Positions 49,839 through 59,591 of a stretch of DNA of 64,000 nt are shown one piece after another. The stretch comes from Phytohabitans sp037414955 (GTDB taxonomy: Bacteria; Actinomycetota; Actinomycetes; Mycobacteriales; Micromonosporaceae), in NCBI GenBank assembly GCA_037414955.1, contig JBBEWH010000164.1, positions 6,860-70,859 on the forward strand, given 5' to 3'. Position 1 is the first letter of the stretch, and each line of letters starts with the position of its first letter. Under the pieces are notes generated by a model. It was not told the DNA's origin and ran no database searches. It saw only the letters and a list, made by a program, of their open reading frames with translations. Both the position numbers and the translations under genes were made by a program.

Positions 49839-51092
49839 GTGACACTCGCCGCAATTCCGAGCCCCAGCACGGCGGTCTGGCAGCTCGGCCCGGTCCCGCT
49901 CCGGGCATATGCCCTTTGCATCATCGCCGGCATCGCGGTCGCCTGCGCGGTGACCGAGTGGCGGCTGCGCCGGCGCGGCGCGCCTCAGTGGGCGGTGCTC
50001 GACCTCGCGCTGTGGGCAGTGCTGTTCGGCATGGTCGGTGCCCGGCTCTACCACGTGATCACCTCGCCGCAGGACTACTTCGGCGACGGGGGCGAGCCGA
50101 TCAAGGCGCTGTACATCTGGGAGGGCGGCCTCGGCATCTGGGGCGCGGTGGCCGGCGGCGTGCTCGGCGGGTGGCTGGCCGCCCGGCAGCTCGGCATCCC
50201 GTTCACGGTCGTGGCCGACGCGGCGGCGCCCGGCCTGCCCCTCGCGCAGGCGGTCGGCCGGATCGGCAACTGGTTCAACAACGAGCTGTATGGCGGGCAC
50301 ACCGATCTGCCGTGGGGGTTGAACGTCCACCAGATGGACCCGGACAACCCGGGCCACGCCCTCCGCGACCAGAACGGTGAGGCGATCCTGGAGAGCGGCG
50401 GCCCGTTCCACCCCACGTTCCTCTACGAGGCGCTGTGGAACGTCGGCGTGGCCGGCCTGGTGTTGTGGGTGGACCGGCGCTGGAAGCTGGGCAAGGGCCG
50501 CGCGTTCGCGCTCTACGCGATGGGTTACACCGTCGGGCGGTTCTGGATCGAGCTGATGCGCACCGACGAGGCGAACGAGATCTTCGGCATCCGGCTGAAC
50601 GTCTTCACCTGCGTCGTGGTCTTCGCCGGCGCGCTGTTCTACTTCCTGCGGGTGCGCGGCCCCCAGGAGTTCCTGGTGCCGGTGGGCGTGCCCGCGGAGG
50701 TCACCGCCGCCGGCGACGTCTCCCAGCGCGATGTCTCCCAGCGCGATGTCTCCCAGCGCGATGTCTCCCAGCGCGATGTCTCCCAGCGGGACGTGTCCGC
50801 CGCCGCGCCCTCCGGCAAGCCCCAGCGATACCGGGCGGTGACCGAGGAGCAGTTCCTCGCGTACCAGCAGACCGGCGTGCTGCCCGACGACGACACCGAG
50901 GGCACGTCGGGAGACCTGCTCGACGACTTCGCGGACGACGAGCCCGACGACATCGACGAGCTGCCCACCGAGGACGGCGCGGCCGATACCGAGGCGGACG
51001 GTGCGATCGATGACGAAGAGTCGGACGACGAGTCCGACTCCGACGCGCGGCGCCGCACCGACAATGGCGACTCCAGCACCGCACGCCCGTAA
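49839..51092 (+). CDS. lgt: Prolipoprotein diacylglyceryl transferase
   Basis: 417 residues. Lgt attaches diacylglycerol to the lipobox Cys of prolipoproteins at the membrane. Seven transmembrane helices within residues 1-275; signature GRIGNWFNNELYGGHTD; GARLYHVIT and WEGGLGIWGAV as in the family. Residues 290-417 are a cytosolic tail with five DVSQR repeats and a very acidic end (DDEESDDESDSD). GTG 49839 has TAGCGT (49825-49830) eight nt upstream. Neighbour of trpA as in many actinobacteria. Confidence 0.95.
   Translation: MTLAAIPSPSTAVWQLGPVPLRAYALCIIAGIAVACAVTEWRLRRRGAPQWAVLDLALWAVLFGMVGARLYHVITSPQDYFGDGGEPIKALYIWEGGLGIWGAVAGGVLGGWLAARQLGIPFTVVADAAAPGLPLAQAVGRIGNWFNNELYGGHTDLPWGLNVHQMDPDNPGHALRDQNGEAILESGGPFHPTFLYEALWNVGVAGLVLWVDRRWKLGKGRAFALYAMGYTVGRFWIELMRTDEANEIFGIRLNVFTCVVVFAGALFYFLRVRGPQEFLVPVGVPAEVTAAGDVSQRDVSQRDVSQRDVSQRDVSQRDVSAAAPSGKPQRYRAVTEEQFLAYQQTGVLPDDDTEGTSGDLLDDFADDEPDDIDELPTEDGAADTEADGAIDDEESDDESDSDARRRTDNGDSSTARP
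50715..50789. repeat. 15-bp in-frame tandem repeat in lgt
   Basis: GATGTCTCCCAGCGC repeats five times (the first unit differs at one base and the last at one), encoding DVSQR five times, then DVS. Confidence 0.95.
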
Positions 51093-51115
51093 GACCGACT
51101 GAAATGGGGCCAGCC

Positions 51116-52312
51116 ATGCGTACCGCTGTGGTCGTGGGTGCGGGCATCGGTGGCCTCGCGGTCGCTGGCGGGCTGGCCAAGTCGGGCTGGCAGGTGACGC
51201 TGCTGGAGCGCGACGACCGGATCCGTCCCGGGCGCACCGCGCTGATCCTGTGGCCCAACGCGCTGCGCGCGCTCGACGCGCTCGGCCTCGGCGGCGGGCT
51301 GGACGCGATCGCCACCCCGCTGCCCGACCCGGGCGTGCGCCGGCCCGACGGGCAGTGGCTGGTGCAGCCGCGCGCCGGCGGGGTCCGCACGCCGGTCGTG
51401 GTGCACTGCGACGACCTGCACGACGCGCTGGTCGCCGGGCTCGGCGACCAGGTGGAGATCCGCACCGGCGTCACCGTCCGGTCGGTCCGGTCCACGCCCG
51501 GTGACCGCCCGGCGGTGAGCGACGGGCGAGCCACGTACGAGGGCGACGTCGTGGTCGCGGCGGACGGCGTCGACAGCGCGATCCGGCAGCGGCTCGCCCC
51601 GGAGTCGACGGTGGTGAGCTCCGGCTGCGCGGCGTGGCGGGCGGTGATCCCGTGGTACCGGGCGCCGCAGCTGCCCGGCGATGTGCCGGTGCGCGGCGAG
51701 ACGCTCGGCGCGGGATACCGGTTCGTGGCCGCCTCGCTCGGCGAGCGCGGCGCGGCCGGCGCCTCCACCCGGGGCGGCGTCTACTGGGTCGCGACGGCCG
51801 CCGGGGCGCCCCGGCCGGAGTCGGCGGCCACCCAGCTCGCGCTGCTGCGCCGGTGGTTCTCCGGCTGGCACGCGCCGATCGGCGACCTGCTGGCGGCCAC
51901 CGAGCCCGACGACCTGGTGCAGCAGGAGGTGCGCGAGCTGCGGCCGCTGCCCCGGGGATATGGGTTCCCGGCCGGCCCGGGCGGGTTCGTGCTGCTCGGC
52001 GACGCGGCCCATGCCATGCCGCACCACCTCGGGCAGGGTGCCTGCCTGGCGCTGGAAGACGCGGCGGTGCTGCGTTCGGTGCTGCGCGAGGCGGTGCCGG
52101 GCCGGCAGATCCAGGAGGCCGTGGAGGCATACTCGCGGCTGCGCCGCCCGCGCACCGTGACCGTGGTGCGGCAGACCCGCCGGATGTCCGCGGTGCTCCA
52201 GACCCGCGGCCGGCTCGCGCTGCGCGCCCGCGACGCCGCCCTGGGCACGATCAGCCCGCGCCTGATGAGCAGCGCCGCCACGGCGGCCGCCGCCTGGAAA
52301 CCCCCCGCCTGA
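51116..52312 (+). CDS. FAD-dependent monooxygenase (PHBH-type)
   Basis: 398 residues. The FAD Rossmann motif VVVGAGIGGLAVAGGLAKSG at 5-24, the DG motif region VVVAADGVDSAIRQR, and the second FAD motif GFVLLGDAAHAMPHHLGQGA are all present, the pattern of aromatic-ring hydroxylases of class A. Substrate unknown. ATG 51116 taken; the conserved fold begins immediately. A hairpin pair follows. Confidence 0.92.
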   Translation: MRTAVVVGAGIGGLAVAGGLAKSGWQVTLLERDDRIRPGRTALILWPNALRALDALGLGGGLDAIATPLPDPGVRRPDGQWLVQPRAGGVRTPVVVHCDDLHDALVAGLGDQVEIRTGVTVRSVRSTPGDRPAVSDGRATYEGDVVVAADGVDSAIRQRLAPESTVVSSGCAAWRAVIPWYRAPQLPGDVPVRGETLGAGYRFVAASLGERGAAGASTRGGVYWVATAAGAPRPESAATQLALLRRWFSGWHAPIGDLLAATEPDDLVQQEVRELRPLPRGYGFPAGPGGFVLLGDAAHAMPHHLGQGACLALEDAAVLRSVLREAVPGRQIQEAVEAYSRLRRPRTVTVVRQTRRMSAVLQTRGRLALRARDAALGTISPRLMSSAATAAAAWKPPA

Positions 52313-52315
52313 CGC

Positions 52316-52333
52316 AAGGAAGGGCCCCTTCCT
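52316..52333. repeat. Short relative of the GGAAGGGGCC hairpin
   Basis: AAGGAAGGGCCCCTTCCT is nearly self-complementary and resembles the arm of the hairpin at 52382. It lies 4 bp after the monooxygenase stop. Confidence 0.7.
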
Positions 52334-52381
52334 CACACCTACCACCCGCAACAGGGTGCGATCCCTCTCGCTTTCTGTAAT

Positions 52382-52429
52382 GGAAGGGCCCCTTGCTAAC
52401 CACGCGAGGTGTTAACAAGGGGCCCTTCC
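52382..52429. terminator. Bidirectional GGAAGGGGCC-type hairpin
   Basis: GGAAGGGCCCCTTGCTAAC at 52382-52400 pairs with GTTAACAAGGGGCCCTTCC at 52411-52429 (one mismatch), between convergent genes. I recall hairpins of this sequence type from Micromonosporaceae gene ends. Confidence 0.85.
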
Positions 52430-52445
52430 TTGCAGCCAGCAGGGG

Positions 52446-53273
52446 CTAGGGGGAGGGGACCGGGGCGGGTTCGGCGATGCAGGCGGTGCCGATGCGGCGG
52501 AAGCCGAGCCGGGCGTACACCCGGGCGACGTCCGCGCTGCCCGCGGACAGGAACACCAGGTCGACGCCGTGGTCGCGGGCGTGCCGCGCGAGCGCGCCCG
52601 TCACCGCCGCCGCCAGCCCGCGCCGCCGCGCCGCCGGCAGCGTGGCCACCCCGACGATCTCGGCGACGTCGTCGACCCGCTGGTACACGCCGGCCGCCAG
52701 CGCACCCTCCTCCGGCGTCGCCGCCAGCGCGTGCGCGTGCCGGCCGGCCCGGGTCAGCCGCTGTTCCTCGGCCAGCTCTTCCGGCTGGTACGGCACGGTC
52801 GCGGCGTCCCGGTCGGGGGGGGCCCCGGGCCCCCCCCCCCTGCCCCGGGTGCCGAAGCCCACCCCCCCCCCCCCCCGCCCCACCGCGAGGTCCGCGGCGA
52901 ACGACGGCGCGTCGGGGTCCAGCAGCCGCACCGGTACCCCGTCCGCCGCCGGAAGGGCCGCAGGATCGAGTACCATCAATGGTGCTTCGAGGACGGCGAG
53001 CCCGGCGGACCGGGCCACGGCGAGCAGCTCAGGGGTGGTTTCGTGGACCCACTCGAAGGCCTCGGGTACGCCGATCTCGCGCTGCCGGGCACGAACCGCG
53101 ATAACATCAGCAGCAGACGGCGGTTCGGTCGCGTCGAGGCGAGGCCGCGCGTAGAACGGCCAGCCCGCGCCCTCGCGCGCGAAAAGCACGAGGCCGCCGA
53201 CCTCTTCGGTGTGGGCTCGGTCACGCGGAACGGCGTCATAGAACCGCTCCAGTCGGTCAAATGGATCGGGCAC
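52446..53273 (-). CDS. GNAT family N-acetyltransferase with suspect homopolymer region
   Basis: 275 residues. The N-terminal half is a variable accessory domain; the GNAT core is in the C-terminal 130 residues (VYQRVDDVAEIVGVATLPAA, RRRGLAAAVTGALARHARDH, VARVYARLGFRRIGTACI). Residues about 128-150 (VGRGGGGVGFGTRGRGGG) are encoded by runs of 8 G, 11 C and 15 C at 52815-52876, unlike the rest of the gene. The frame stays open but this stretch may be a consensus error or a local mutation. Start ATG 53273. Confidence 0.82.
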   Translation of the reverse strand: MPDPFDRLERFYDAVPRDRAHTEEVGGLVLFAREGAGWPFYARPRLDATEPPSAADVIAVRARQREIGVPEAFEWVHETTPELLAVARSAGLAVLEAPLMVLDPAALPAADGVPVRLLDPDAPSFAADLAVGRGGGGVGFGTRGRGGGPGAPPDRDAATVPYQPEELAEEQRLTRAGRHAHALAATPEEGALAAGVYQRVDDVAEIVGVATLPAARRRGLAAAVTGALARHARDHGVDLVFLSAGSADVARVYARLGFRRIGTACIAEPAPVPSP

Positions 53274-53389
53274 GTGTGATCTATCTCCGCTAGTGGGGGT
53301 TGGTGACCCCTAACGTAGACTCATAGGACTGACCAGGGCCGACGTCGTCCCATCTTTGTGAATCAGCATGAGCGACGACAGGAGGCCCG

Positions 53390-56300
53390 GTGGTTCAGCC
53401 GCATCATCAGCGACCCCGAGAAGGGCTGTACGACCCGGCGTACGAACATGACGCGTGTGGCGTCGCGTTCGTGGCCGACCTGTCCGGCCGCCGCTCGCAC
53501 GACGTCGTCGCCAAGGGGCTGTCGGCGCTGTGTCGGCTCGATCATCGGGGCGCCCGCGGCGCCGAGCCGGACACCGGCGACGGCGCGGGCATCATGATCC
53601 AGGTGCCCGACGCGTTCTTCCGGGCCGTGGTCGACTTCGAGCTGCCCCCCGAGGGGCAGTACGCGACCGGGCTGGTCTTCCTGCCGCACGACCCCGCCGA
53701 GCGGGCCCGCGCGCTGCAGGTCTTCGACAAGTACGCGCTGGTCGAGGGCGCCGACATCCTCGGCTGGCGGGACGTGCCCGTCGACGCCGCCGACCTGGGG
53801 GAGACCGCGGAGGCGGCCCGGCCGCTGATCCGGCAGGTGTTCCTCGCCGCGCACCGGCTGACCGACGCGCCGGCCGGCGTGGCCGGTTCCCCGCTGACCG
53901 GGCTCGACCTGGACCGGGTGGCGTTCTGCGTGCGGAAGCAGACCGAGCGGGAGAGCGCCGAGCGCGGCGTCCCGGCCTACTTCCCGTCGCTGTCCTCGCG
54001 CACCATGACCTACAAGGGCATGCTGACGCCGGCCCAGGTGCCGGCGTTCTTCCCGGACCTGGTCGACGCCCGGGTGGCCAGCGCGATCGCGCTCGTGCAC
54101 TCCCGCTTCTCCACGAACACGTTCCCCTCGTGGCCGCTCGCCCACCCGTACCGGTTCATCGCGCACAACGGCGAGATCAACACGATCCGCGGCAATAAGA
54201 ACTGGATGAACGCGCGGGAGGCCCTGCTCGCCTCGAAGGAGCTGCCGGGCAGCCTCAAGCGGCTGTTCCCGATCTGCACGCCGGACGCGTCCGACGCGGC
54301 CAACGTCGACGAGGTGCTGGAGCTGCTGCACCTGGCCGGGCGCAGCCTGCCGCACGCGATGCTCATGATGATCCCGGAGGCGTGGGAGAACGATTCGGAC
54401 ATGGAGCCGAAGCGGCGCGCGTTCTACCGCTTCCACGCGAGCCTCATGGAGCCGTGGGACGGCCCTGCGGCGGTGGCGTTCACCGACGGCACGGTGGTCG
54501 GCGCGGTGCTCGACCGCAACGGTCTGCGGCCGGGCCGCTGGTGGCGCACCAGCGACGGCCTGGTGGTGCTGGGCAGCGAGGCGGGCGTGCTCGACCTCGA
54601 CCCGGCGACGGTGGTGGCCAAGGGCCGGTTGCAGCCGGGCCGCATGTTCCTCGTCGACACCGCGGCCGGCCGCATCGTCGAAGACGACGAGATCAAGGCG
54701 GAGCTGGCGGTCCAGCACCCGTACGACGACTGGCTGCACGCCGGCCTCATCAACCTCGAAGACCTGCCGGAGCGTGAGCACATCGTCTACACGCACGACT
54801 CCGTGCAGCGCCGCCAGCAGACCTTCGGATACACCGAGGAAGAGCTGAAGATCCTGCTGGCGCCGATGGCCCGCAGCGGCGCCGAGCCGCTCGGGTCGAT
54901 GGGCACCGACACCCCGATCTCGCCGCTGTCGACCCGGCCGCGGCTGCTCTACGACTACTTCCACCAGCTGTTCGCGCAGGTCACCAACCCGCCGCTGGAC
55001 GCGATCCGGGAAGAACTGGTCACCAGCCTCCAGCAGACGATCGGCCCGGAGGGCAACCTGCTCGACCCGGGACCGGCGAGCTGCCGGCAGATCGTCCTGC
55101 CGTACCCGATCATCGACAACGACGAGCTGGCCAAGATCCTGTCGATCGACGACGACGGCGACCTGCCCGGCTTCAAGGCGGTGCGGGTCTCCGGCCTGTA
55201 CCCGCTGCGCGACGGCGCCGCCGGCATCAAGGCCCGGCTGACCCAGATCTGCCGCCACGTCTCGGAAGCGATCGAAGACGGCGTGCGGATCCTGGTGCTC
55301 TCCGACCGCGACTCCACCGCGCAGCTCGCGCCGATCCCGTCGCTGCTGCTCACCGCCGCGGTCCACCAGCATCTGGTCCGGGAGCAGACCCGCACCCAGG
55401 TGGCGCTGATTGTCGAGTCCGGTGACTGCCGCGAGGTGCACCACGCGGCCGTGCTCATCGGCTACGGCGCGGCGGCCGTCAACCCGTACCTGGCGTTCGA
55501 GTCCGTCGAAGACCTCATCAGGACCGGAGCACTGTCGGGAGTCGAGCCGGCGAAGGCGGTCCGGAACTACGTCAAGGCGCTCGGCAAGGGCGTCCTGAAG
55601 ATCATGTCGAAGATGGGCATCTCGACCGTGTCGTCGTACTGCGGCGCGCAGGTGTTCGAGGCGGTCGGTTTGGACGCGCGGCTGGTCGAGCGCTATTTCG
55701 CCGGCACGCCGAGCAAGATCGGTGGGGTCGGCCTGGCCGGCATCCACGAGGAGATCAAGGCGCGGCACTCCCGGGCATACCCGGCGAACCAGGCCGAGCG
55801 CACCCACCGCCGGCTGGAGGTCGGCGGCGAGTACCAGTGGCGGCGCGAGGGTGAGCTGCACCTGTTCAACCCGGAGACAGTGTTCCTGCTCCAGCACGCC
55901 ACCCGCAGCGGGCAGTACGACGTCTACCGGCGCTACACGGCCAAGGTCGACGAGCTGGCCGCGGCGTCCGGCTCGCTGCGCGGGCTGTTCACGCTGCGCA
56001 CCGGCGTCCGCCCGGCGGTGCCGCTCGACGAGGTCGAGCCGGCCTCGGAGATCGTGAAGCGGTTCGCGACCGGCGCGATGTCGTACGGTTCGATCTCGGC
56101 CGAGGCGCACGAGACCCTCGCCATCGCGATGAACCGCCTCGGCGGCAAGTCGAACACCGGCGAGGGCGGCGAGGACGTCGACCGGCTCTACGACCCGGAG
56201 CGGCGCTCGGCCGTCAAGCAGGTCGCGAGCGGCCGGTTCGGCGTGACCGGGGAATACCTGGTCAACGCGGACGACATCCAGATCAAGATGGCGCAGGGCG

Positions 56301-57958
56301 CGAAGCCGGGTGAGGGCGGCCAACTGCCCGGCAACAAGGTGTGGCCGTGGATCGCCAAGACCCGGCACGCCACCCCCGGCGTCGGGCTGATCTCGCCGCC
56401 GCCGCACCACGACATCTACTCCATCGAAGACCTGGCCCAGCTCGTGCACGACCTGAAGTGCGTGAACCCGGGTGCCCGGGTACACGTCAAGCTGGTCTCG
56501 GAGGTCGGTGTCGGCACCGTCGCGGCGGGCGTCGCGAAGCTGAAGTCCGACGTCATCCTGATCTCCGGCCACGACGGCGGCACCGGCGCCTCCCCGCTGA
56601 ACTCGCTCAAGCACGCCGGCACCCCGTGGGAGCTGGGGCTCGCCGAGACCCAGCAGACGCTGCTGCTCAACAAGCTGCGCGACCGGGTCACCGTGCAGGT
56701 CGACGGCCAGCTCAAGACCGGCCGCGACGTGGTGGTCGCCGCGCTGCTCGGCGCCGAGGAGTACGGCTTCGCCACCGCGCCGCTGATCGTCTCCGGCTGC
56801 ATCATGATGCGGGTCTGCCACCTCGACACCTGCCCGGTCGGCATCGCCACGCAGAACCCGGTGCTCCGCGAGCGGTACACGGGGAAGCCGGAGTTCGTCG
56901 CGAACTTCTTCCTCTTCCTCGCCGAGGAGGTCCGGGCCTACCTCGCGGAGCTGGGGTTCCGCACGCTCGACGAGGCGATCGGCCACGCCGAGCTGCTCGA
57001 CGTCGCCCCGGCCGTCGCGCACTGGAAGGCGAAAGGGCTCGACCTGGCACCGGTACTCCACGTGCCGGATGTTCCGGAAGGCGCCGCCCGGCGCCGGATC
57101 CGTGCCCAGGACCACGGCCTGGACAAGGCCCTCGACAACGAGCTGATCGCGCTGGCGCAGCCGGCGCTGACCGACCGCGCACCGGTGCGGGCCATGCTGC
57201 CGGTGCGCAACGAGCACCGCAGCGTGGGCGCGATGCTCGGTGGCGAGGTCGCCCGCCGGTTCGGCGGCGCCGGCCTGCCCGAGGACACCGTCGACATCAC
57301 GCTGCACGGCACGGCCGGCCAGTCGTTCGGCGCGTTCCTGCCGAGCGGGGTGACGCTGCGGCTGTTCGGCGACGCCAACGACTACGTCGGCAAGGGCCTG
57401 TCCGGCGGCCGCGTCGTGGTGCGGCCGGACCGCGCCGCGCCGTTCGTGGCCGAGGAGCACATCATCGCCGGCAACACCATCCTGTACGGGGCGACCGCCG
57501 GCGAGCTGTTCCTGCGCGGCCGGGTCGGTGAGCGGTTCGCCGTGCGCAACTCCGGCGCGGTCGCGATCGTGGAGGGCGTGGGCGACCACGGTTGCGAGTA
57601 CATGACCGGTGGCACCGTGGTCGTGCTCGGCCCGACCGGGCGCAACTTCGCGGCCGGCATGTCCGGTGGCCACGCGTTCGTCTGGCGGCTCGACAAGAGC
57701 CGGGTCAACCCGGAGCTGGTCGACCTCGAGCCGCTCAGCGACGAGGAGCAGGTGACCCTGCGCGAGCTGGTCGAGCGGCACTTCGCCGAGACCGACTCGG
57801 CGGTCGCCGAGCAGCTGCTCAAGCGGTGGCCGGAGGCGGCGCTGGAGTTCACCGCCGTGGTGCCGCGCGACTACAAGCGTGTGATCGAAGCCATCCGCAC
57901 CGCCGAAGCCGCCGGTCGGAACCTCGACGAAGCGGTGATGGAGGTCGCTCGTGCCTGA
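53390..57958 (+). CDS. gltB: Glutamate synthase (NADPH) large subunit
   Basis: 1522 residues. Makes two glutamates from glutamine and 2-oxoglutarate. The Ntn glutaminase begins at Cys23 (EHDACGVAFVAD), so 22 residues are probably removed. The central and FMN/TIM-barrel domains have GEGGEDVDRLYDPERRSAVK and ISGHDGGTGASPLNSLKHAG. The 3Fe-4S Cys cluster is CIMMRVCHLDTCPVGIATQ. The C-terminal beta-helix follows (GGTVVVLGPTGRNFAAGMSG). GTG 53390 has AGGAGG five nt upstream. Overlaps gltD by 8 bp. Confidence 0.97.
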   Translation: MVQPHHQRPREGLYDPAYEHDACGVAFVADLSGRRSHDVVAKGLSALCRLDHRGARGAEPDTGDGAGIMIQVPDAFFRAVVDFELPPEGQYATGLVFLPHDPAERARALQVFDKYALVEGADILGWRDVPVDAADLGETAEAARPLIRQVFLAAHRLTDAPAGVAGSPLTGLDLDRVAFCVRKQTERESAERGVPAYFPSLSSRTMTYKGMLTPAQVPAFFPDLVDARVASAIALVHSRFSTNTFPSWPLAHPYRFIAHNGEINTIRGNKNWMNAREALLASKELPGSLKRLFPICTPDASDAANVDEVLELLHLAGRSLPHAMLMMIPEAWENDSDMEPKRRAFYRFHASLMEPWDGPAAVAFTDGTVVGAVLDRNGLRPGRWWRTSDGLVVLGSEAGVLDLDPATVVAKGRLQPGRMFLVDTAAGRIVEDDEIKAELAVQHPYDDWLHAGLINLEDLPEREHIVYTHDSVQRRQQTFGYTEEELKILLAPMARSGAEPLGSMGTDTPISPLSTRPRLLYDYFHQLFAQVTNPPLDAIREELVTSLQQTIGPEGNLLDPGPASCRQIVLPYPIIDNDELAKILSIDDDGDLPGFKAVRVSGLYPLRDGAAGIKARLTQICRHVSEAIEDGVRILVLSDRDSTAQLAPIPSLLLTAAVHQHLVREQTRTQVALIVESGDCREVHHAAVLIGYGAAAVNPYLAFESVEDLIRTGALSGVEPAKAVRNYVKALGKGVLKIMSKMGISTVSSYCGAQVFEAVGLDARLVERYFAGTPSKIGGVGLAGIHEEIKARHSRAYPANQAERTHRRLEVGGEYQWRREGELHLFNPETVFLLQHATRSGQYDVYRRYTAKVDELAAASGSLRGLFTLRTGVRPAVPLDEVEPASEIVKRFATGAMSYGSISAEAHETLAIAMNRLGGKSNTGEGGEDVDRLYDPERRSAVKQVASGRFGVTGEYLVNADDIQIKMAQGAKPGEGGQLPGNKVWPWIAKTRHATPGVGLISPPPHHDIYSIEDLAQLVHDLKCVNPGARVHVKLVSEVGVGTVAAGVAKLKSDVILISGHDGGTGASPLNSLKHAGTPWELGLAETQQTLLLNKLRDRVTVQVDGQLKTGRDVVVAALLGAEEYGFATAPLIVSGCIMMRVCHLDTCPVGIATQNPVLRERYTGKPEFVANFFLFLAEEVRAYLAELGFRTLDEAIGHAELLDVAPAVAHWKAKGLDLAPVLHVPDVPEGAARRRIRAQDHGLDKALDNELIALAQPALTDRAPVRAMLPVRNEHRSVGAMLGGEVARRFGGAGLPEDTVDITLHGTAGQSFGAFLPSGVTLRLFGDANDYVGKGLSGGRVVVRPDRAAPFVAEEHIIAGNTILYGATAGELFLRGRVGERFAVRNSGAVAIVEGVGDHGCEYMTGGTVVVLGPTGRNFAAGMSGGHAFVWRLDKSRVNPELVDLEPLSDEEQVTLRELVERHFAETDSAVAEQLLKRWPEAALEFTAVVPRDYKRVIEAIRTAEAAGRNLDEAVMEVARA

Positions 57959-59432
57959 TCCACAGGGCTTTCTTCAGCACGGACGCCGGCTTCCCAGCCG
58001 GCGTCCGGTGCCGGTGCGGATCCGGGACTGGAAAGAGGTCTACCCGGTCGCGGACGACATGCTGATCCGCGACCAGGCCACCCGGTGCATGGACTGCGGC
58101 ATCCCGTTCTGCCACGACGGCTGCCCGCTCGGCAACCGCATCCCGGACTGGAACGACCTCGTCCGCACCGGCAACTGGGCGGCCGCGATCGAGTCGCTGC
58201 ACGCGACCAACAACTTCCCGGAGTTCACCGGGCGGCTGTGCCCGGCGCCGTGCGAGGCCGCGTGCGTGCTCGGCATCGCCGGCGGCGACGCGGTGACCAT
58301 CAAGCAGGTCGAGGTCGAGATCATCAATCGGGCCTTCGACCTGGGATACGTCACCCCGCAGGCAGTGCCGCCGGCGTCCGGCAAGAAGGTCGCCGTCGTC
58401 GGCTCCGGGCCCGCCGGCCTCGCGGCCGCGCAGCAACTGGCGCGCGCCGGCCACGAGGTCACCGTGTACGAGCGCGACGACGCGATCGGCGGCCTCATGC
58501 GGTACGGCATCCCCGATTTCAAGCTGGAGAAGTCGCACATCGACCGGCGCCTCGCGCAAATGTCCGCGGAGGGGGTGCGGTTCCGCACCTCGGTCAACGT
58601 GGGTGTGGACGTGACGGCGGCGTCGTTGCGCGCCTCGCACGACGCGGTGCTCCTGGCGTGCGGCGCGCTGGAAGGCCGCGACACGCACGACACCCCCGGC
58701 CGCCAGCTGCGCGGCGTGCACCTGGCGATGGACCATCTGGTACCGGCCAACCGGGCCGTCGCGGGTCTCCCGTCGCCGTCCTTGATCGACGCGGCCGGTA
58801 AGCACGTGGTGATCATCGGCGGCGGCGACACCGCGGCCGACTGCCTCGGCGTCGCCCACCGGCAGGGCGCGGCGGGCATCCACCAGCTCGACATCTACCC
58901 CGAGCCGCCGTCCGCCCGCGACGAGGAGCGCGACCCGTGGCCGACCTGGCCGTGGATCCTGCGCGACTACCCCGCCCACGAAGAGGGCGGTGCGCGCGTG
59001 TTCGCCGTCGCGGTCCGCGAGTTCGTCGACGACGGCACCGGCCAGGTGCGGGCCGTGCGCATCTCCGAGGTACAGGTGGAGAAGCGCAACGGCGAGCGCA
59101 TCATGACCTTCGTGCCGGGCTCCGACCGGGAGCTGCCCGCCGACCTGGTGCTGCTGGCGATCGGCTTCGACGGCACCGAGCCGCAGCCGCTGCTCGACCA
59201 GCTGGGGGTCTCCCGGAACCGGCGGGGCGCGGTCGACGCCCGGCCCGACTGGCAGACCGCCGTCGACGGGGTCTTCGTGGCCGGCGACATGCACCGCGGT
59301 GCGTCGCTGATCGTGTGGGCGATCGCCGAGGGCCGGGCCGCGGCCGCCGCGATCCACTCCTACGTCGGCGGCGCCGGCGAGCTCCCCGCCCCCGTCGCCC
59401 CGAACGCCCGCCCCCTCTCCACCACCGCCTAA
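57951..59432 (+). CDS. gltD: Glutamate synthase (NADPH) small subunit
   Basis: 493 residues, FAD/NADPH dehydrogenase that feeds electrons to GltB. The 4Fe-4S Cys motifs are CMDCGIPFCHDGCPLGN and CPAPCEAACVLG. The FAD site is VAVVGSGPAGLAAAQQLARA and the NADPH site VVIIGGGDTAADCLG; GVFVAGDMHRGASLIVWAI closes the FAD domain. GTG 57951 overlaps the gltB end. Palindrome copy 19 begins 2 bp after its stop. Confidence 0.97.
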   Translation: MPDPQGFLQHGRRLPSRRPVPVRIRDWKEVYPVADDMLIRDQATRCMDCGIPFCHDGCPLGNRIPDWNDLVRTGNWAAAIESLHATNNFPEFTGRLCPAPCEAACVLGIAGGDAVTIKQVEVEIINRAFDLGYVTPQAVPPASGKKVAVVGSGPAGLAAAQQLARAGHEVTVYERDDAIGGLMRYGIPDFKLEKSHIDRRLAQMSAEGVRFRTSVNVGVDVTAASLRASHDAVLLACGALEGRDTHDTPGRQLRGVHLAMDHLVPANRAVAGLPSPSLIDAAGKHVVIIGGGDTAADCLGVAHRQGAAGIHQLDIYPEPPSARDEERDPWPTWPWILRDYPAHEEGGARVFAVAVREFVDDGTGQVRAVRISEVQVEKRNGERIMTFVPGSDRELPADLVLLAIGFDGTEPQPLLDQLGVSRNRRGAVDARPDWQTAVDGVFVAGDMHRGASLIVWAIAEGRAAAAAIHSYVGGAGELPAPVAPNARPLSTTA

Positions 59433-59433
59433 C

Positions 59434-59489
59434 CATGATCAGGGCGTCCTTCACGTAGTTCTAACTACGTGAAGGACGCCCTGATCATG
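59434..59489. repeat. Family A palindrome, copy 19 (perfect)
   Basis: 27-bp arms with no mismatch and a CT centre. It is the AGGG/CCCT and GTAGTT/AACTAC variant on both sides. Confidence 0.97.
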
Positions 59490-59555
59490 GGCGCCCCGAG
59501 ATCGGCGGGAACGCGGTGAGGAATGGGGCGTCGCCGGGAGCGCTTGTGCATCTCC

Positions 59556-59583
59556 TCATGATCAAGGCGTCCCTCACGTCGTC
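59556..59583. repeat. Family A palindrome, copy 20 (left half only)
   Basis: CATGATCAAGGCGTCCCTCA followed by CGTCGTCG, then unrelated sequence that begins another hairpin 9 bp further on. Confidence 0.88.
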
Positions 59584-59591
59584 GCGGAGGC

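Noticed and set aside
53363..57781. A 1472-codon open frame antisense to gltB, and long antisense frames opposite dnaE (1518-3212, 3468-5132)
   Set aside because: In DNA this GC-rich, the frame opposite a real gene stays open by codon bias. These frames have His/Gly/Arg/Val-rich compositions and no domains, while gltB and dnaE are unmistakable.
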